Shown here in pieces: positions 36,987 through 46,079 of a stretch of DNA of 64,000 nucleotides. The DNA comes from Rhizobium leguminosarum (lineage in GTDB: Bacteria > Pseudomonadota > Alphaproteobacteria > Rhizobiales > Rhizobiaceae): contig NZ_MZMU01000025.1 in NCBI RefSeq assembly GCF_004123835.1, forward strand, positions 110,448-174,447. Reading direction: 5' to 3'. The notes beneath the pieces were generated by a model. The model did not search any database. It was given only the letters and a program-made list of their open reading frames with translations, and had not been told where the DNA came from. Each line of letters starts with the position of its first letter. Within the stretch, counting starts at the first letter, position 1. The position numbers and the translations under genes are program-made.

Positions 36987-37210
36987 GTCCGGGACAAGGC
37001 GCCGCCATCCCGGGGCATATTGATGTGCCCCGCCATCGCATCCTCGATCGACCAACCGAAGCGCCAGGCGTCGAACATCGAGTACCATTCCTGGAAATCG
37101 GCGATCGGCAGGATATCCGGCTTCGACATCGGATTGTCGGCCAGGCTGCGGCCACGCGCACGGTCCCGTGCGCCACGTTCCTGCATCTCAAGCAGATTCT
37201 CGAACATCAT
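36968..37210 (-). CDS. Small conserved protein, possibly RMF/CrpP-like
   Basis: 80 residues. The arrangement RGARDRARGRSLADNP, then an aromatic stretch FQEWYSMFDAWRFGW, resembles the short Arg/Gly-rich ribosome modulation factor and CrpP-type proteins, which also have a GxxAxxxGxxxxxNP segment followed by W-x-x-GW. This is inference from pattern only. GGGGGG is close upstream of ATG 37210; a second ATG follows and a GTG precedes. The coding ends overlap the 3' end of pncB on the other strand by 19 bases. Confidence 0.55.
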   Translation of the reverse strand: MMFENLLEMQERGARDRARGRSLADNPMSKPDILPIADFQEWYSMFDAWRFGWSIEDAMAGHINMPRDGGALSRTYTRTV

Positions 37211-37647
37211 CACCCCCCGGTCCTATCCGATAGCTTTATGCAATCATGCTAATAAAGCGTTGTCGAGTCCTGATGTAATGATTCGGGTTTTTCACAGGAT
37301 TAACCCCAATGCGCTAGTTCACCGGATGGAGACCGGAGCCCGCGGAGCATCATGCGATCTCAATTAAACAAGAGGAGCAGAGGGCATCTGAAACCCACTC
37401 ATGCGTTTCGCCACTACGCTCCACCAAGCATGCCGTGACGGGGAGGCCCGGCTTCCTGGCTGGGGTCCGCCACCGAGCCTCCCGGCTGGCCGACTTTGAA
37501 CCAGCCGGCAGCACCGACAAACTGCCGCCTTCCGGCAGGCGTGATCCAACCCAGATGATATCGATGGCTAACAACAAGTTAATATCCACCGGCATCGTCC
37601 CGATCTTACGCAATCCTGCAACGTAGGCTGGCGGCATTCCTCGGGTT
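37211..37647. other. Intergenic region with no convincing gene
   Basis: 437 bases. A 95-codon minus-strand frame (37350-37637) exists but its composition (repeated short basic and Pro-rich pieces, no family resemblance) does not support it. The DNA has several small inverted repeats, for example GGGAGGC near 37441 pairing with GCCTCCC near 37474, and CTGCCG/CGGCAG near 37521-37537. These could be remnants of a mobile sequence or an RNA; nothing firm can be said. Confidence 0.4.
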
Positions 37648-37857
37648 TCAGGCAGCCAACCTGCGAAATCGGGTTCTGATCCGGTCGAGATAATAATGGC
37701 CGGGAGACGGCGCCACCGTCATCGCATGGGCTTCCGAGGAGGGAACGCCTTCGAACAGACGCTCCTCGCCATTCTTGAAACAAATCCTGAGCCGCCCGTC
37801 TTCCTGGCTGAAATAGACGGATTTGATGATCTTCGACTGTACCGAAAGTTCTTCCAC
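37648..37857 (-). CDS. KTSC domain protein
   Basis: 69 residues. The single KTSC-like domain is recognisable: SKIIKSVYFSQEDGRLRICF, then NGEERLFEGVPSSEAHAM and SPGHYYLDRIR, with the usual SxxIxSV start and the GxYYxxxIR end. KTSC domains are small beta-rich modules found alone or fused to nucleic-acid enzymes, role unknown. The likely start is a GTG at 37857 with AGAGG upstream. It is isolated, with AT-rich non-coding DNA upstream. Confidence 0.7.
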   Translation of the reverse strand: MEELSVQSKIIKSVYFSQEDGRLRICFKNGEERLFEGVPSSEAHAMTVAPSPGHYYLDRIRTRFRRLAA

Positions 37858-38260
37858 CTGTTTTACCTCTGTTTTTTAAATTTGGCAGACGGTAAACCCA
37901 AACGTGCAAAGAGGCGGTGAAGCCGCATGGTAAAAAATCAGGAATCTTGCTTAGGTCGTCGGGACGTCAATCGATACCGTCGCCACACCTCGACACGGCC
38001 GATTGATGGCTTCTGCAGGGTTTCGGTACGGGAACTTGCTGAAAAGAAAGATCAACGTTTGACAGCACCATGTTTTAATGACGATATCTTCCATCCAGAG
38101 GCGAGGGATAGTAGGGGTGCAATGTTAGGGTGAAACGATTTCTTTTGTAAGACGTAATCTGTCTTTTGTATGTGTTGTTGTTGCGGCCAATTGCGCACTG
38201 GTCGGTTTTGATGATTACAGCGGCGGAAACAAAAGTAATTCAGCGCAATTTTTCGTTTCT
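37858..38260. other. AT-rich intergenic region
   Basis: 403 bases with visibly more A+T than neighbours (runs such as TTTTTTAAATTT near 37871 and TCTTTTGTATGTG near 38162). No complete gene was found. The frame of the downstream membrane protein stays open back to 38129 and encodes a hydrophobic, signal-like stretch (SFVCVVVAANCALVGF), but without an ATG, GTG or TTG to start it. Confidence 0.5.
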
Positions 38261-38884
38261 TTGTCTTTTGGATTCTTCATTCAGAATGCAATATTAAATG
38301 GAGACGGGAAAGTTTCAAACCTGACCAGCGGCATGCGTGGGTTTGGTGGCTACATCTGGAAGAACTTGCTTATTATCCTCGTCGTCATTGGAATCGGGAT
38401 TGGTGCCCCTGTCGCATTCGGCGCCGCTTCTCTATCAAGGAACGCATTTCTACTCTCATGTCTTGCGGTGATCGCAATGATCCTTCCGCTGCTCCTTGCC
38501 CTTGTCGGAACCTGGCCTATTGCCGGAATTGCGGGCTCTAAAAGCGGGCTTTCAGCTGCCTTCAGCCGGGGGAAACGCGGTTTGGTTCCCACCTTTTTAC
38601 GGCTGTTTGCCGGACTGATTCTTCCCTTCATCGGTGCTTTAATATTGATGACGGCAGCAACATCGCTGTCATACGCAGCCGATAGCATCTTCTCGGACGG
38701 AAAACTGAACCTCATCGCTTTGGCAATACTGGTGATTTGCCAATGGGCGTCGACATTCGGCCTGTGCTACGTTTCGATCGTCTTGGCTCGCAAACTGCTG
38801 AGTTCCGAGGCTCCGCGGCCTCCAATCGGAGGACGTCAAGGGAATGCGGTCGCAGCGACGAGCGTCTCGGAAGTTTTCGAATAG
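38261..38884 (+). CDS. Hypothetical integral membrane protein, start uncertain
   Basis: 207 residues from a TTG at 38261, with four to five hydrophobic helices (WKNLLIILVVIGIGIGAP, AFLLSCLAVIAMILPLLLAL, LRLFAGLILPFIGALILM, LIALAILVICQWASTFGL). Function not recognised. The frame is open upstream to 38129 through a possible signal sequence, yet no normal start codon is present there; a GTG at 38130 in another frame opens a 6-codon peptide. This suggests either a damaged 5' end or an unusual start. It is followed directly by a family A repeat. Confidence 0.55.
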   Translation: MSFGFFIQNAILNGDGKVSNLTSGMRGFGGYIWKNLLIILVVIGIGIGAPVAFGAASLSRNAFLLSCLAVIAMILPLLLALVGTWPIAGIAGSKSGLSAAFSRGKRGLVPTFLRLFAGLILPFIGALILMTAATSLSYAADSIFSDGKLNLIALAILVICQWASTFGLCYVSIVLARKLLSSEAPRPPIGGRQGNAVAATSVSEVFE

Positions 38885-38888
38885 GGCC

Positions 38889-38983
38889 TACAGCGCCGCA
38901 CGTCTTTTCAGACGCGCAAAGGACGCTGCACACGCTAAATCTACGCGTCGGCCCGAATCGATTCCGATATTCGGGCCGACGCG
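38889..38983. repeat. Composite intergenic repeat: family A palindrome plus second hairpin
   Basis: TACAGCGCCGCACGTC ... GACGCGCAAAGGACGCTGCA (38889-38930) is a variant of the repeat at 20217. After 13 bases comes a 15 bp inverted repeat (CGCGTCGGCCCGAAT at 38944-38958, complement at 38969-38983). The same two-hairpin order is seen at 51875-51974. Confidence 0.75.
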
Positions 38984-39138
38984 CTAGTCGTGATCATGCT
39001 GAGCCGCCGCCGGGGCATTCCAATATCTGCAAGTCCGGGAATCTCGGCAGGGGCGTTGAGGCTGCTGCCACACACAATAGATCGTCACGAAGGCTGGCAC
39101 GGCCGTGCGAAGGAAGGATCGGGGGTTTTAAAGAGAAA

Positions 39139-39228
39139 TGGCGGACAGGGTGGGATTCGAACCCACGGTACGCTTTCACGTACACACGCGTTCCAGGCGT
39201 GCGCCTTAAACCACTCGGCCACCTGTCC
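39139..39228 (-). tRNA. tRNA-Ser (GGA anticodon)
   Basis: 90 bases including an encoded CCA. The acceptor stem GGACAGG pairs with CCTGTCC; the D-loop region is GCCGAGTGGTTTAAGGC; the anticodon arm CACGC-CTGGAAC-GCGTG gives GGA; a long variable arm (TGTACGTGAAAGCGTAC region) and TPC arm GTGGGTTCGAATCCCAC follow, as in class II serine tRNAs. It reads UCC and UCU codons. The 3' end faces the accessory-looking patch at 37-39 kb. Confidence 0.97.
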
Positions 39229-39277
39229 TTTTTTGGCGTTCGCGCCCGGATAGGAGCAAATCGTCGGAACGGCGCGA

Positions 39278-39305
39278 TATATACCGATGAATTTTTGCCG
39301 ATCAA
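39278..39305 (-). promoter_or_regulatory. Probable promoter of tRNA-Ser
   Basis: On the minus strand TTGATC and TATATA are 16 bases apart, about 50 bases before the mature tRNA 5' end, giving a short leader. Confidence 0.5.
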
Positions 39306-39456
39306 CCGAAATCTAACAGTTTTTTGACTTCTTCCGATAAAACTCGCCTCGGCCACTCCATTGTGCTTCACCTCATCGATGACTATGTAATTCTCTAAGG
39401 TGGAGAATGGCGCGGCCGGCCGGAATTGTCCGGCATATCGAGCGTCGGAGGAATTG

Positions 39457-39774
39457 ATGCGTTTCCTGTTGCGTCTGGCGAGTCTTGTCGCGCTTGCGGC
39501 GGCCGTTATTGCCGGGACCATCGATTCGATCCAATCGGTTGCGGCGTCCTCCGTGGTGATGACGCCGATCTCCGATGCCTGGCAGGATGTGAGCCCGACG
39601 ACGCTGACGTCGCTGCAATCCTCCCTTTCCTATTATATCCACCCGCGTTTCTACACCGTCATCTTCCAGTGGCTGATGCTCCAACCGGCCTTTGCCGTTT
39701 TCCTGGTGATCGCGCTGCTTCTGTGGATGATCGGCTACAAGAAGCCGCCGGTGGCCGGTCGCTTCACTGCATAG
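39457..39774 (+). CDS. Hypothetical membrane protein, two helices
   Basis: 105 residues with an N-terminal helix (LLRLASLVALAAAVIAGTI) and a C-terminal one (MLQPAFAVFLVIALLLWMIGY) framing a polar, probably periplasmic loop of about 50 residues. GGAGGAA precedes the ATG at 39457, so the 19 codons open upstream were excluded. The family appears conserved in rhizobia from memory, but no function is known. It stands alone between tRNA-Ser and the nucleoside transporter. Confidence 0.8.
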   Translation: MRFLLRLASLVALAAAVIAGTIDSIQSVAASSVVMTPISDAWQDVSPTTLTSLQSSLSYYIHPRFYTVIFQWLMLQPAFAVFLVIALLLWMIGYKKPPVAGRFTA

Positions 39775-40091
39775 CAAGGTGGTTTTGCCGGCGCGATCCG
39801 GCGAGAAATCCGGATGGGCGGCACCCGCTCTTCGACCTCGGTATTTGCCGCCGGATTGGCTAGAAAATCCGCATTCGGATGCAAGGAATGTCCAAAAATC
39901 AGCCCCGAAGAGCTGATTTTCGGCAATCGCTGCAAATCTTTACCAGCTGAAAAATTTCTGGTGAATTTTTCCGTGAGCCATGCAAGGATGCACGCAGCCA
40001 GGCCTCCGGGGGGAGGTCGGTGGTTCCGCAGACATGTCCGAAAAGGGCTTGCGGGAGGACCCCTAACGAATAGCAACAACAGGGCTGCACA
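39775..40091 (+). other. Leader/promoter region of the nucleoside transporter operon
   Basis: 317 bases without a gene. It contains two inverted repeats that could be operators or terminators: AAAATCAGC/GCTGATTTT (39895-39920) and GAAAAATT-N7-AATTTTTC (39949-39971). The last 80 bases are G-rich (GGGGGGAGG, GGGAGGACCCC) and precede ATG 40092 by a spaced CAGGG. No known riboswitch was recognised. Confidence 0.45.
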
Positions 40092-41084
40092 ATGAAAAAA
40101 TCCCTTCTCACTCTCTTTGCCGTGGCTGCCATGTCGACGACGGCGCTTGCCGCCGATGTCAAGCCGGCGCTGGTTTACGGCACCGGCGGGAAGTTCGATA
40201 AGTCCTTCAACGAGGCGGCCTATAACGGTGCCGAGAAGTTCAAGGCCGAAACCGGCATTGCCTATCGCGACTTCGAGCCGACGGGCGACACCCAGGGCGA
40301 ACAGGCCATCCGCAACTTCGCCAGCCGCGGTTTCAATCCGGTGGTTGCCGTTTCCTTCGCCTGGACCTCGGCCATCGAGAAGGTTGCAGCCGAATTCCCG
40401 GATACCAAGTTCATTATCGTCGACTCCGTTGTCGACAAGCCGAACGTCCGCTCGGTGGTCTATAAGGAAGAAGAAGGCTCCTACCTCGTCGGCGTTCTCG
40501 CCGGCATGGCCTCCAAGACCGGCAAGGTCGGCTTCGTCGGCGGCATGGACATTCCGCTGATCCGCAAGTTCGAATGCGGCTACGAGCAGGGCGCACGCTC
40601 CGTCAAAGCCGATATCGAAGTGTTCCAGAATATGACCGGCACCACGGGCGCTGCCTGGAACGACCCGGTCCGCGGCGGCGAGCTCACCAAGAACCAGATC
40701 GACCAAGGCGCTGACGTCGTCTATGCGGCAGCCGGTGCCACCGGTCTCGGCGTTCTGCAGACGGCCGCCGACAACAAGAAGCTGTCGATCGGCGTCGACT
40801 CCAACCAGAACTACCTGCATCCCGGCTCGGTCCTGACCTCGATGGTCAAGCGCGTCGACCTCGCCGTCTACAATGCCTACAACGACACCAAGAACGACAA
40901 GTTCACCGGCGGCGTCCAGGCGCTCGGCGTCAAGGAAGACGGTGTTGGAGCCGCGATCGATGAGCACAACAAGTCTCTGATCACGCCGGAAATGCAGGCT
41001 GCCGTCGACAAGGCCAAGGCCGACATCATCGCGGGAACCGTCAAAGTTCACGATTACACCTCGGACAACGCTTGCCCGAAGTGA
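40092..41084 (+). CDS. BMP family nucleoside ABC transporter substrate-binding protein
   Basis: 330 residues. Signal peptide MKKSLLTLFAVAAMSTTALA, then the BMP/PnrA fold: VYGTGGKFDKSFNEAAYNGA, GFVGGMDIPLIRKFECGYEQGA, DVVYAAAGATGLGVLQTA, GVDSNQNYLHPGSVLTSMVK. The family binds purine nucleosides, which fits the adjoining salvage genes. It is followed by a strong intrinsic terminator before the ATPase gene, so the binding protein is probably made in excess. Confidence 0.93.
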   Translation: MKKSLLTLFAVAAMSTTALAADVKPALVYGTGGKFDKSFNEAAYNGAEKFKAETGIAYRDFEPTGDTQGEQAIRNFASRGFNPVVAVSFAWTSAIEKVAAEFPDTKFIIVDSVVDKPNVRSVVYKEEEGSYLVGVLAGMASKTGKVGFVGGMDIPLIRKFECGYEQGARSVKADIEVFQNMTGTTGAAWNDPVRGGELTKNQIDQGADVVYAAAGATGLGVLQTAADNKKLSIGVDSNQNYLHPGSVLTSMVKRVDLAVYNAYNDTKNDKFTGGVQALGVKEDGVGAAIDEHNKSLITPEMQAAVDKAKADIIAGTVKVHDYTSDNACPK

Positions 41085-41116
41085 TCCGCGCCCGAATGTG
41101 ATCGACGATTGAGATC

Positions 41117-41155
41117 GGGCGTATGGCGGAGGGGATTTTCGCCATACGCCCTTTT
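41117..41155 (+). terminator. Intrinsic terminator inside the nucleoside transporter operon
   Basis: Perfect 12 bp stem GGGCGTATGGCG/CGCCATACGCCC with an 11-base loop, followed by TTTT. It lies 33 bases after the binding-protein stop and 22 bases before the ATPase start. Confidence 0.88.
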
Positions 41156-41172
41156 CTTATTTGGAGCCTGCA

Positions 41173-42684
41173 GTGACAGATAAGCCCGCTATCGAGCTTG
41201 TCGGCATCGACAAGAAGTTCGGTGCCGTCCACGCCAACAAGGACATCAACCTGACCGTTGCCAAGGGGACGATCCACGGCATCATCGGCGAAAACGGCGC
41301 CGGCAAATCGACCCTGATGTCGATCATCTATGGTTTCTACCATGCCGATAGCGGCGAGATCCGCGTCAACGGCAATCCCGTCATCATCCGCGACAGCCAG
41401 GCGGCGATCGCCACCGGCATCGGCATGGTGCACCAGCATTTCATGCTGGTCGATAATTTTACGGTTCTCGAGAACATCATGCTTGGCGCCGAAGGCGGCA
41501 TGTTGCTGGCCAGGGGCGTTGCCTCGGCCCGCGCCGAGCTCAAGCGGCTGGAAACGGAATATGGCCTGGAGGTCGATCCCGACGCGCTGATCGAGGAGCT
41601 CCCGGTCGGCCTGCAGCAGCGTGTCGAGATCCTGAAAGCCATGTATCGCGGCGCCGAGATCCTGATCCTCGACGAGCCCACCGGCGTGTTGACCCCGGCG
41701 GAGGCCGATCACCTTTTCCGCATCCTCAAGGTGCTGCGTGATCAGGGCAAGACCATCATCCTCATCACCCACAAGCTACGCGAGATCATGGCAATCACCG
41801 ATACGGTCTCGGTGATGCGCCGCGGCGAAATGGTCGCGACCCGCAAGACGTCGGAGACGGCAGTGGAGGAACTCGCCGAGCTGATGGTCGGCCGCCGGGT
41901 GCTGCTGCGCGTGCAGAAGGGCGAGGCCAACCCCGGATCTGCCGTGCTGTCCGTCCGCAACCTGACGGTCAAGGATAATCGCGGCGTCACCATGGTCGAC
42001 AATGTCTCCTTCGACGTGCGCGCCGGTGAGATCGTCGGCATCGCCGGTGTCGCGGGCAATGGCCAGTCCGAATTGCTGGAGGCGATTGCCGGCATCCGCA
42101 AGCCGACCTCCGGCGAAATCCTGCTCGACGGCCAGACGATCGACAAGGCCGATCCCGCCCGCTTGCGTGATCTCGGCCTCGCGCATATTCCCGAGGACCG
42201 CCATCATATGGGCTTGGTGCTGAAATTCGAGGAATATGAAAATTCCGTGCTCGGTTATCATCGCCGCCCGGCCTACAGCAAAGGCCCGCTGCTCGATCTC
42301 GAAGCGATCCGCAAGGATGCGATGGAGAAGATCGAGAAATACGACATCCGCCCGCCGAATCCGCGGCTGAAGACGGCGAATTTCTCCGGCGGCAACCAGC
42401 AGAAGATCGTCGTTGCCCGTGAGATCGAACGCGATCCGAAGATGCTGATCATCGGCCAGCCGACACGCGGCGTCGATATCGGCGCCATCGAATTCATCCA
42501 CCGCCGGATCATCGAAATGCGTGACGCGGGCAAGGCGATCCTGCTCGTCTCCGTCGAACTCGATGAAATCCGCTCCCTTTCAGACCGTATCCTTGTCATG
42601 TTTGCCGGCCATATCGTCGGCGAGAAGACGCCCGATGCCGGTGAACAGACCCTCGGCCTGATGATGGCCGGCATTGCCGCGTGA
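41173..42684 (+). CDS. Nucleoside ABC transporter ATP-binding protein, two ABC domains
   Basis: 503 residues. The first domain has a normal Walker A (GENGAGKSTLMSII) and LDEPTGVLTPAEAD; the second has a degenerate Walker A (GVAGNGQSELLEAI) with FSGGNQQKIVVAREI, as is typical for sugar/nucleoside importers of the RbsA/NupA class. GTG 41173 preceded by GGAG at 8 bases was chosen over an upstream TTG at 41161. It drives the two permeases encoded next; the gene stop and the next start are 7 bases apart. Confidence 0.93.
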   Translation: MTDKPAIELVGIDKKFGAVHANKDINLTVAKGTIHGIIGENGAGKSTLMSIIYGFYHADSGEIRVNGNPVIIRDSQAAIATGIGMVHQHFMLVDNFTVLENIMLGAEGGMLLARGVASARAELKRLETEYGLEVDPDALIEELPVGLQQRVEILKAMYRGAEILILDEPTGVLTPAEADHLFRILKVLRDQGKTIILITHKLREIMAITDTVSVMRRGEMVATRKTSETAVEELAELMVGRRVLLRVQKGEANPGSAVLSVRNLTVKDNRGVTMVDNVSFDVRAGEIVGIAGVAGNGQSELLEAIAGIRKPTSGEILLDGQTIDKADPARLRDLGLAHIPEDRHHMGLVLKFEEYENSVLGYHRRPAYSKGPLLDLEAIRKDAMEKIEKYDIRPPNPRLKTANFSGGNQQKIVVAREIERDPKMLIIGQPTRGVDIGAIEFIHRRIIEMRDAGKAILLVSVELDEIRSLSDRILVMFAGHIVGEKTPDAGEQTLGLMMAGIAA

Positions 42685-42691
42685 GGCCTTT

Positions 42692-43795
42692 ATGAGCACT
42701 GCTTCCGTTCCACTACCAAACTGGATCAACTACGGCCTCATCCCGCTTTTGAACCTCACCGTCGCCTTCCTGATCTCCGGCTTCGTTGTCTGGCTGATCG
42801 GCGAGAGCCCGCTCGATGCGCTGTCGCTGCTGATCCAGGGCGCGCTCGGCAATGGCGAAGGCATCGGCTTCACGCTGTATTATGCGACGAGCTTCATCTT
42901 CACCGGGCTCTCCGTCGCGGTGGCCATCCATGCCGGCCTCTTCAACATCGGTTCCGAAGGCCAGGCCTATGTCGGCGGCCTCGGCTGCGCGCTGGTGGCG
43001 CTGGCGCTCGATCGTTACGTGCCGTGGTATGTGACGATGCCGATCGCCGTCGCCGGCGCCGGCCTGTTCGGCGCAGCCTGGGCCTTCATCCCAGCCTTCC
43101 TGCAGGCAAAACGCGGCAGCCACATCGTCATCACGACGATCATGTTCAATTATATCGGCGCGGCACTGATGGTGTACCTTCTGGTGCATGTGCTGATCGT
43201 GCCGGGCAAAATGGCGCCGGAAACCCGCACCTTCCTCGAAGGCGGTCAATTGCCGAAGCTCGGCTGGGTCATGCAGCTGTTCGGCGCCAAGCTGGGTGCT
43301 GCTCCGTTCAACGTCTCCTTCATCATTGCGCTCGTCGTCAGCTACCTCGTCTGGCTGCTCGTCTGGCGCACCAAGCTCGGTTTCGAGATGCGCACGCTGG
43401 GCGTCAGCCCGACGGCGGCGGCCTATGCCGGCATCCCCTATGCCCGCACCGTGATCATCGCCATGCTGCTCTCCGGTGCGCTCGCCGGCATGATGGCGCT
43501 GAACCCCGTCATGGGCTCGTCGGCCCGTCTGCAGGTGGAATTCGTCGGTGGTGCCGGCTTCGTCGGCATCGCCGTCTCGCTGATGGGCCGCAACCATCCG
43601 CTCGGCATCATCATGGCCGCGATCCTCTTCGGTATCCTCTACCAGGGCGGCGACTGGATCTCCTTCGAAATGCCGAATATCACCCGCGAGATGATCCTCG
43701 TCATCCAGGGTCTGGTGATCCTCTTTGCCGGCGCGCTGGAATACATGTTCCGGCCGGCGATGGTGCGCCTCTACCAACAGTTCAAGCGCGGTTAA
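42692..43795 (+). CDS. Nucleoside ABC transporter permease 1
   Basis: 367 residues, BPD_transp_2 (NupB-like) permease with 8 to 10 helices (LIPLLNLTVAFLISGFVVWLI; AGLFNIGSEGQAYVGGLG motif; ITREMILVIQGLVILFAGALEYMF). The GLFNIGSEGQ loop is a signature of this family. ATG 42692 (MSTASVPLPNW) follows GTGAGG; an upstream TTG at 42674 overlaps the ATPase gene. It forms the channel with permease 2. Confidence 0.93.
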   Translation: MSTASVPLPNWINYGLIPLLNLTVAFLISGFVVWLIGESPLDALSLLIQGALGNGEGIGFTLYYATSFIFTGLSVAVAIHAGLFNIGSEGQAYVGGLGCALVALALDRYVPWYVTMPIAVAGAGLFGAAWAFIPAFLQAKRGSHIVITTIMFNYIGAALMVYLLVHVLIVPGKMAPETRTFLEGGQLPKLGWVMQLFGAKLGAAPFNVSFIIALVVSYLVWLLVWRTKLGFEMRTLGVSPTAAAYAGIPYARTVIIAMLLSGALAGMMALNPVMGSSARLQVEFVGGAGFVGIAVSLMGRNHPLGIIMAAILFGILYQGGDWISFEMPNITREMILVIQGLVILFAGALEYMFRPAMVRLYQQFKRG

Positions 43796-43805
43796 GGAGC
43801 GGGCG

Positions 43806-44777
43806 ATGGATTATTATGACATCTTCATCAGCGTTCTGAGTTCGACCATCCGCCTGTCGATCCCGCTGATCTTCACCGCCCTTGCCGGTCTGTTTTCGGA
43901 ACGAGCCGGCATCTTCGATATCGGCCTCGAGGGCAAGATGCTGGGCTCGGCCTTTGCTGCCGCCTGCGTTGCCTATCTCACCGATTCGGCATGGCTCGGG
44001 CTCGGTGCCGGCATCCTCTGCTCGGTGGCGCTGAGCCTGGTGCACGGTTTCGCCTCGATCACCAACCGTGGCAACCAGATCGTCTCCGGCGTCGCCATCA
44101 ACTTCTTCATCGCCGGCATCACCATCGTGCTCGGTCAGGCCTGGTTCGGCCAGGGCGGGCGCACGCCGCAGCTGGCGCCGGATTCGCGCTTTGCGCCGAT
44201 CATCCTGCCGGGCGCCGATGCCGCCCGCGACATACCGATCATCGGCCCGCTCTATGCCAATGTCATATCAGGCAACAATATCCTCACCTACCTAGCCTTC
44301 CTCGCCGTGCCGTTTTCCTGGTGGGTGCTTTACCGCACACGCTTCGGCCTGCGGCTCCGCGCCGTTGGCGAAAATCCGGGCGCGGTCGATACGGCCGGTA
44401 TTTCGGTTGCCTGGCTGCGTTACCGCGCCGTCATGTGCGCCGGCATTCTCTGCGGCTTTGCCGGCACCTATCTGGCCATCGCCCAGTCCGCCGCCTTCAT
44501 CAAGGACATGTCGGCCGGCAAGGGTTATATCGCGCTCGCCGCTCTGGTCTTCGCCAAGTGGAAGCCGGTGCCCGTCATGTTTGCCTGCCTGCTCTTCGGC
44601 TTCCTCGATGCGCTGGCAAATTTCATGCAGGGCAAGCAGGTGCCGCTGATCGGCGAAGTGCCGGTTCAGGTCTTCCAGGCGCTGCCCTATGTCCTCACCT
44701 GCGTCCTGCTTGCCGGCTTCATCGGCGTCGCGACCCCACCGAAAGCCGGTGGCGTGCCTTATACGAAGGAGCGTTGA
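43806..44777 (+). CDS. Nucleoside ABC transporter permease 2
   Basis: 323 residues, NupC-like permease with the paired motif AGIFDIGLEGKMLGSAFAAA and eight or so helices (SIPLIFTALAGLF; NFFIAGITIVLGQAW; VLTCVLLAGFIGVATPPK). AAGGAGC precedes ATG 43806 (MDYYDIFISVLS). The stop is 1 base before the cdd start, consistent with one transcript through uptake and salvage genes. Confidence 0.93.
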   Translation: MDYYDIFISVLSSTIRLSIPLIFTALAGLFSERAGIFDIGLEGKMLGSAFAAACVAYLTDSAWLGLGAGILCSVALSLVHGFASITNRGNQIVSGVAINFFIAGITIVLGQAWFGQGGRTPQLAPDSRFAPIILPGADAARDIPIIGPLYANVISGNNILTYLAFLAVPFSWWVLYRTRFGLRLRAVGENPGAVDTAGISVAWLRYRAVMCAGILCGFAGTYLAIAQSAAFIKDMSAGKGYIALAALVFAKWKPVPVMFACLLFGFLDALANFMQGKQVPLIGEVPVQVFQALPYVLTCVLLAGFIGVATPPKAGGVPYTKER

Positions 44778-44778
44778 T

Positions 44779-45164
44779 ATGTCTCACGATCTGTTCGAAG
44801 CCGCCCGCGGCGCTATGGCCTTTGCCCATGCGCCCTATTCGAAATTTCCGGTCGGCGCCGCGATCCGCGCCGAGGACGGTAAGGTCTATACCGGCGCCAA
44901 CATCGAAAACCTCTCCTTCCCGCAAGGATGGTGCGCCGAGCCGACGGCGATCGGCGCCATGATCATGGGCGGCGCGAAGAAAATCGTCGAAATGGCCGTC
45001 ATTGCCGAGAAACTGCCGCTCTGCCCGCCCTGCGGCGGCTGCCGCCAGAAGATCTCCGAATTCGCCTCCAAGGAGACGAAGATCTACCTCTGCGATGAAG
45101 CAGGCGTGAAGAAAACCATGACGATGGAAGAGCTTCTTCCCTTCAGTTTCGAGACCGAACTCGG

Positions 45165-45168
<4 letters not shown>
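44779..45168 (+). CDS. cdd: Cytidine deaminase
   Basis: 129 residues, the tetrameric short form. Zinc and catalytic motifs are CAEPTAIGAM (Cys and Glu) and CPPCGGCRQ (two Cys ligands). It deaminates cytidine and deoxycytidine to uridine forms. AGGAGCG precedes the ATG; the stop overlaps the next gene by 4 bases (ATGA). Its place right after the permeases indicates direct processing of imported nucleosides. Confidence 0.96.
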
Positions 45169-45963
<795 letters not shown>

Positions 45964-45965
<2 letters not shown>

Positions 45966-45990
45966 TTTTAGGCCGGGTCGGCCTAAAATC
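45964..45990 (+). terminator. Hairpin at the punA stop
   Basis: Perfect 11 bp stem GATTTTAGGCC/GGCCTAAAATC with a 5-base loop, beginning at the punA stop codon. There is no T tract; it may stall transcripts or mark mRNA ends before deoC. Confidence 0.5.
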
Positions 45991-46017
45991 TGAATCCTGT
46001 TCTGCATTATATCGTGA

Positions 46018-46065
46018 GAGCATGATGTCGTCCGAAAACCGCTCACACTTTTCGGCATCATGCTC
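46018..46065. repeat. Palindromic intergenic repeat, family C
   Basis: GAGCATGATG at one end pairs with CATCATGCTC at the other, and an inner CCGAAAA pairs with TTTTCGG. It lies between punA and deoC, 15 bases before the deoC start, so the intact element is carried in the operon mRNA. Confidence 0.75.
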
Positions 46066-46079
46066 GAGAGGAAGCGAAG

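Noticed and set aside
37350..37637. 95-codon minus-strand frame between the RMF-like and KTSC genes
   Set aside because: No ribosome binding site, no family, uneven composition; kept only as a note in the intergenic entry.
37211..39138. Possible integrative element at the 3' end of tRNA-Ser
   Set aside because: The patch is AT-rich and accessory-looking, but no integrase gene and no duplicated tRNA 3' end (att repeat) was found in it.
39775..40091. Riboswitch in the leader of the nucleoside transporter
   Set aside because: Inverted repeats are present, but none fits the conserved core of a purine or related riboswitch that I can recognise.
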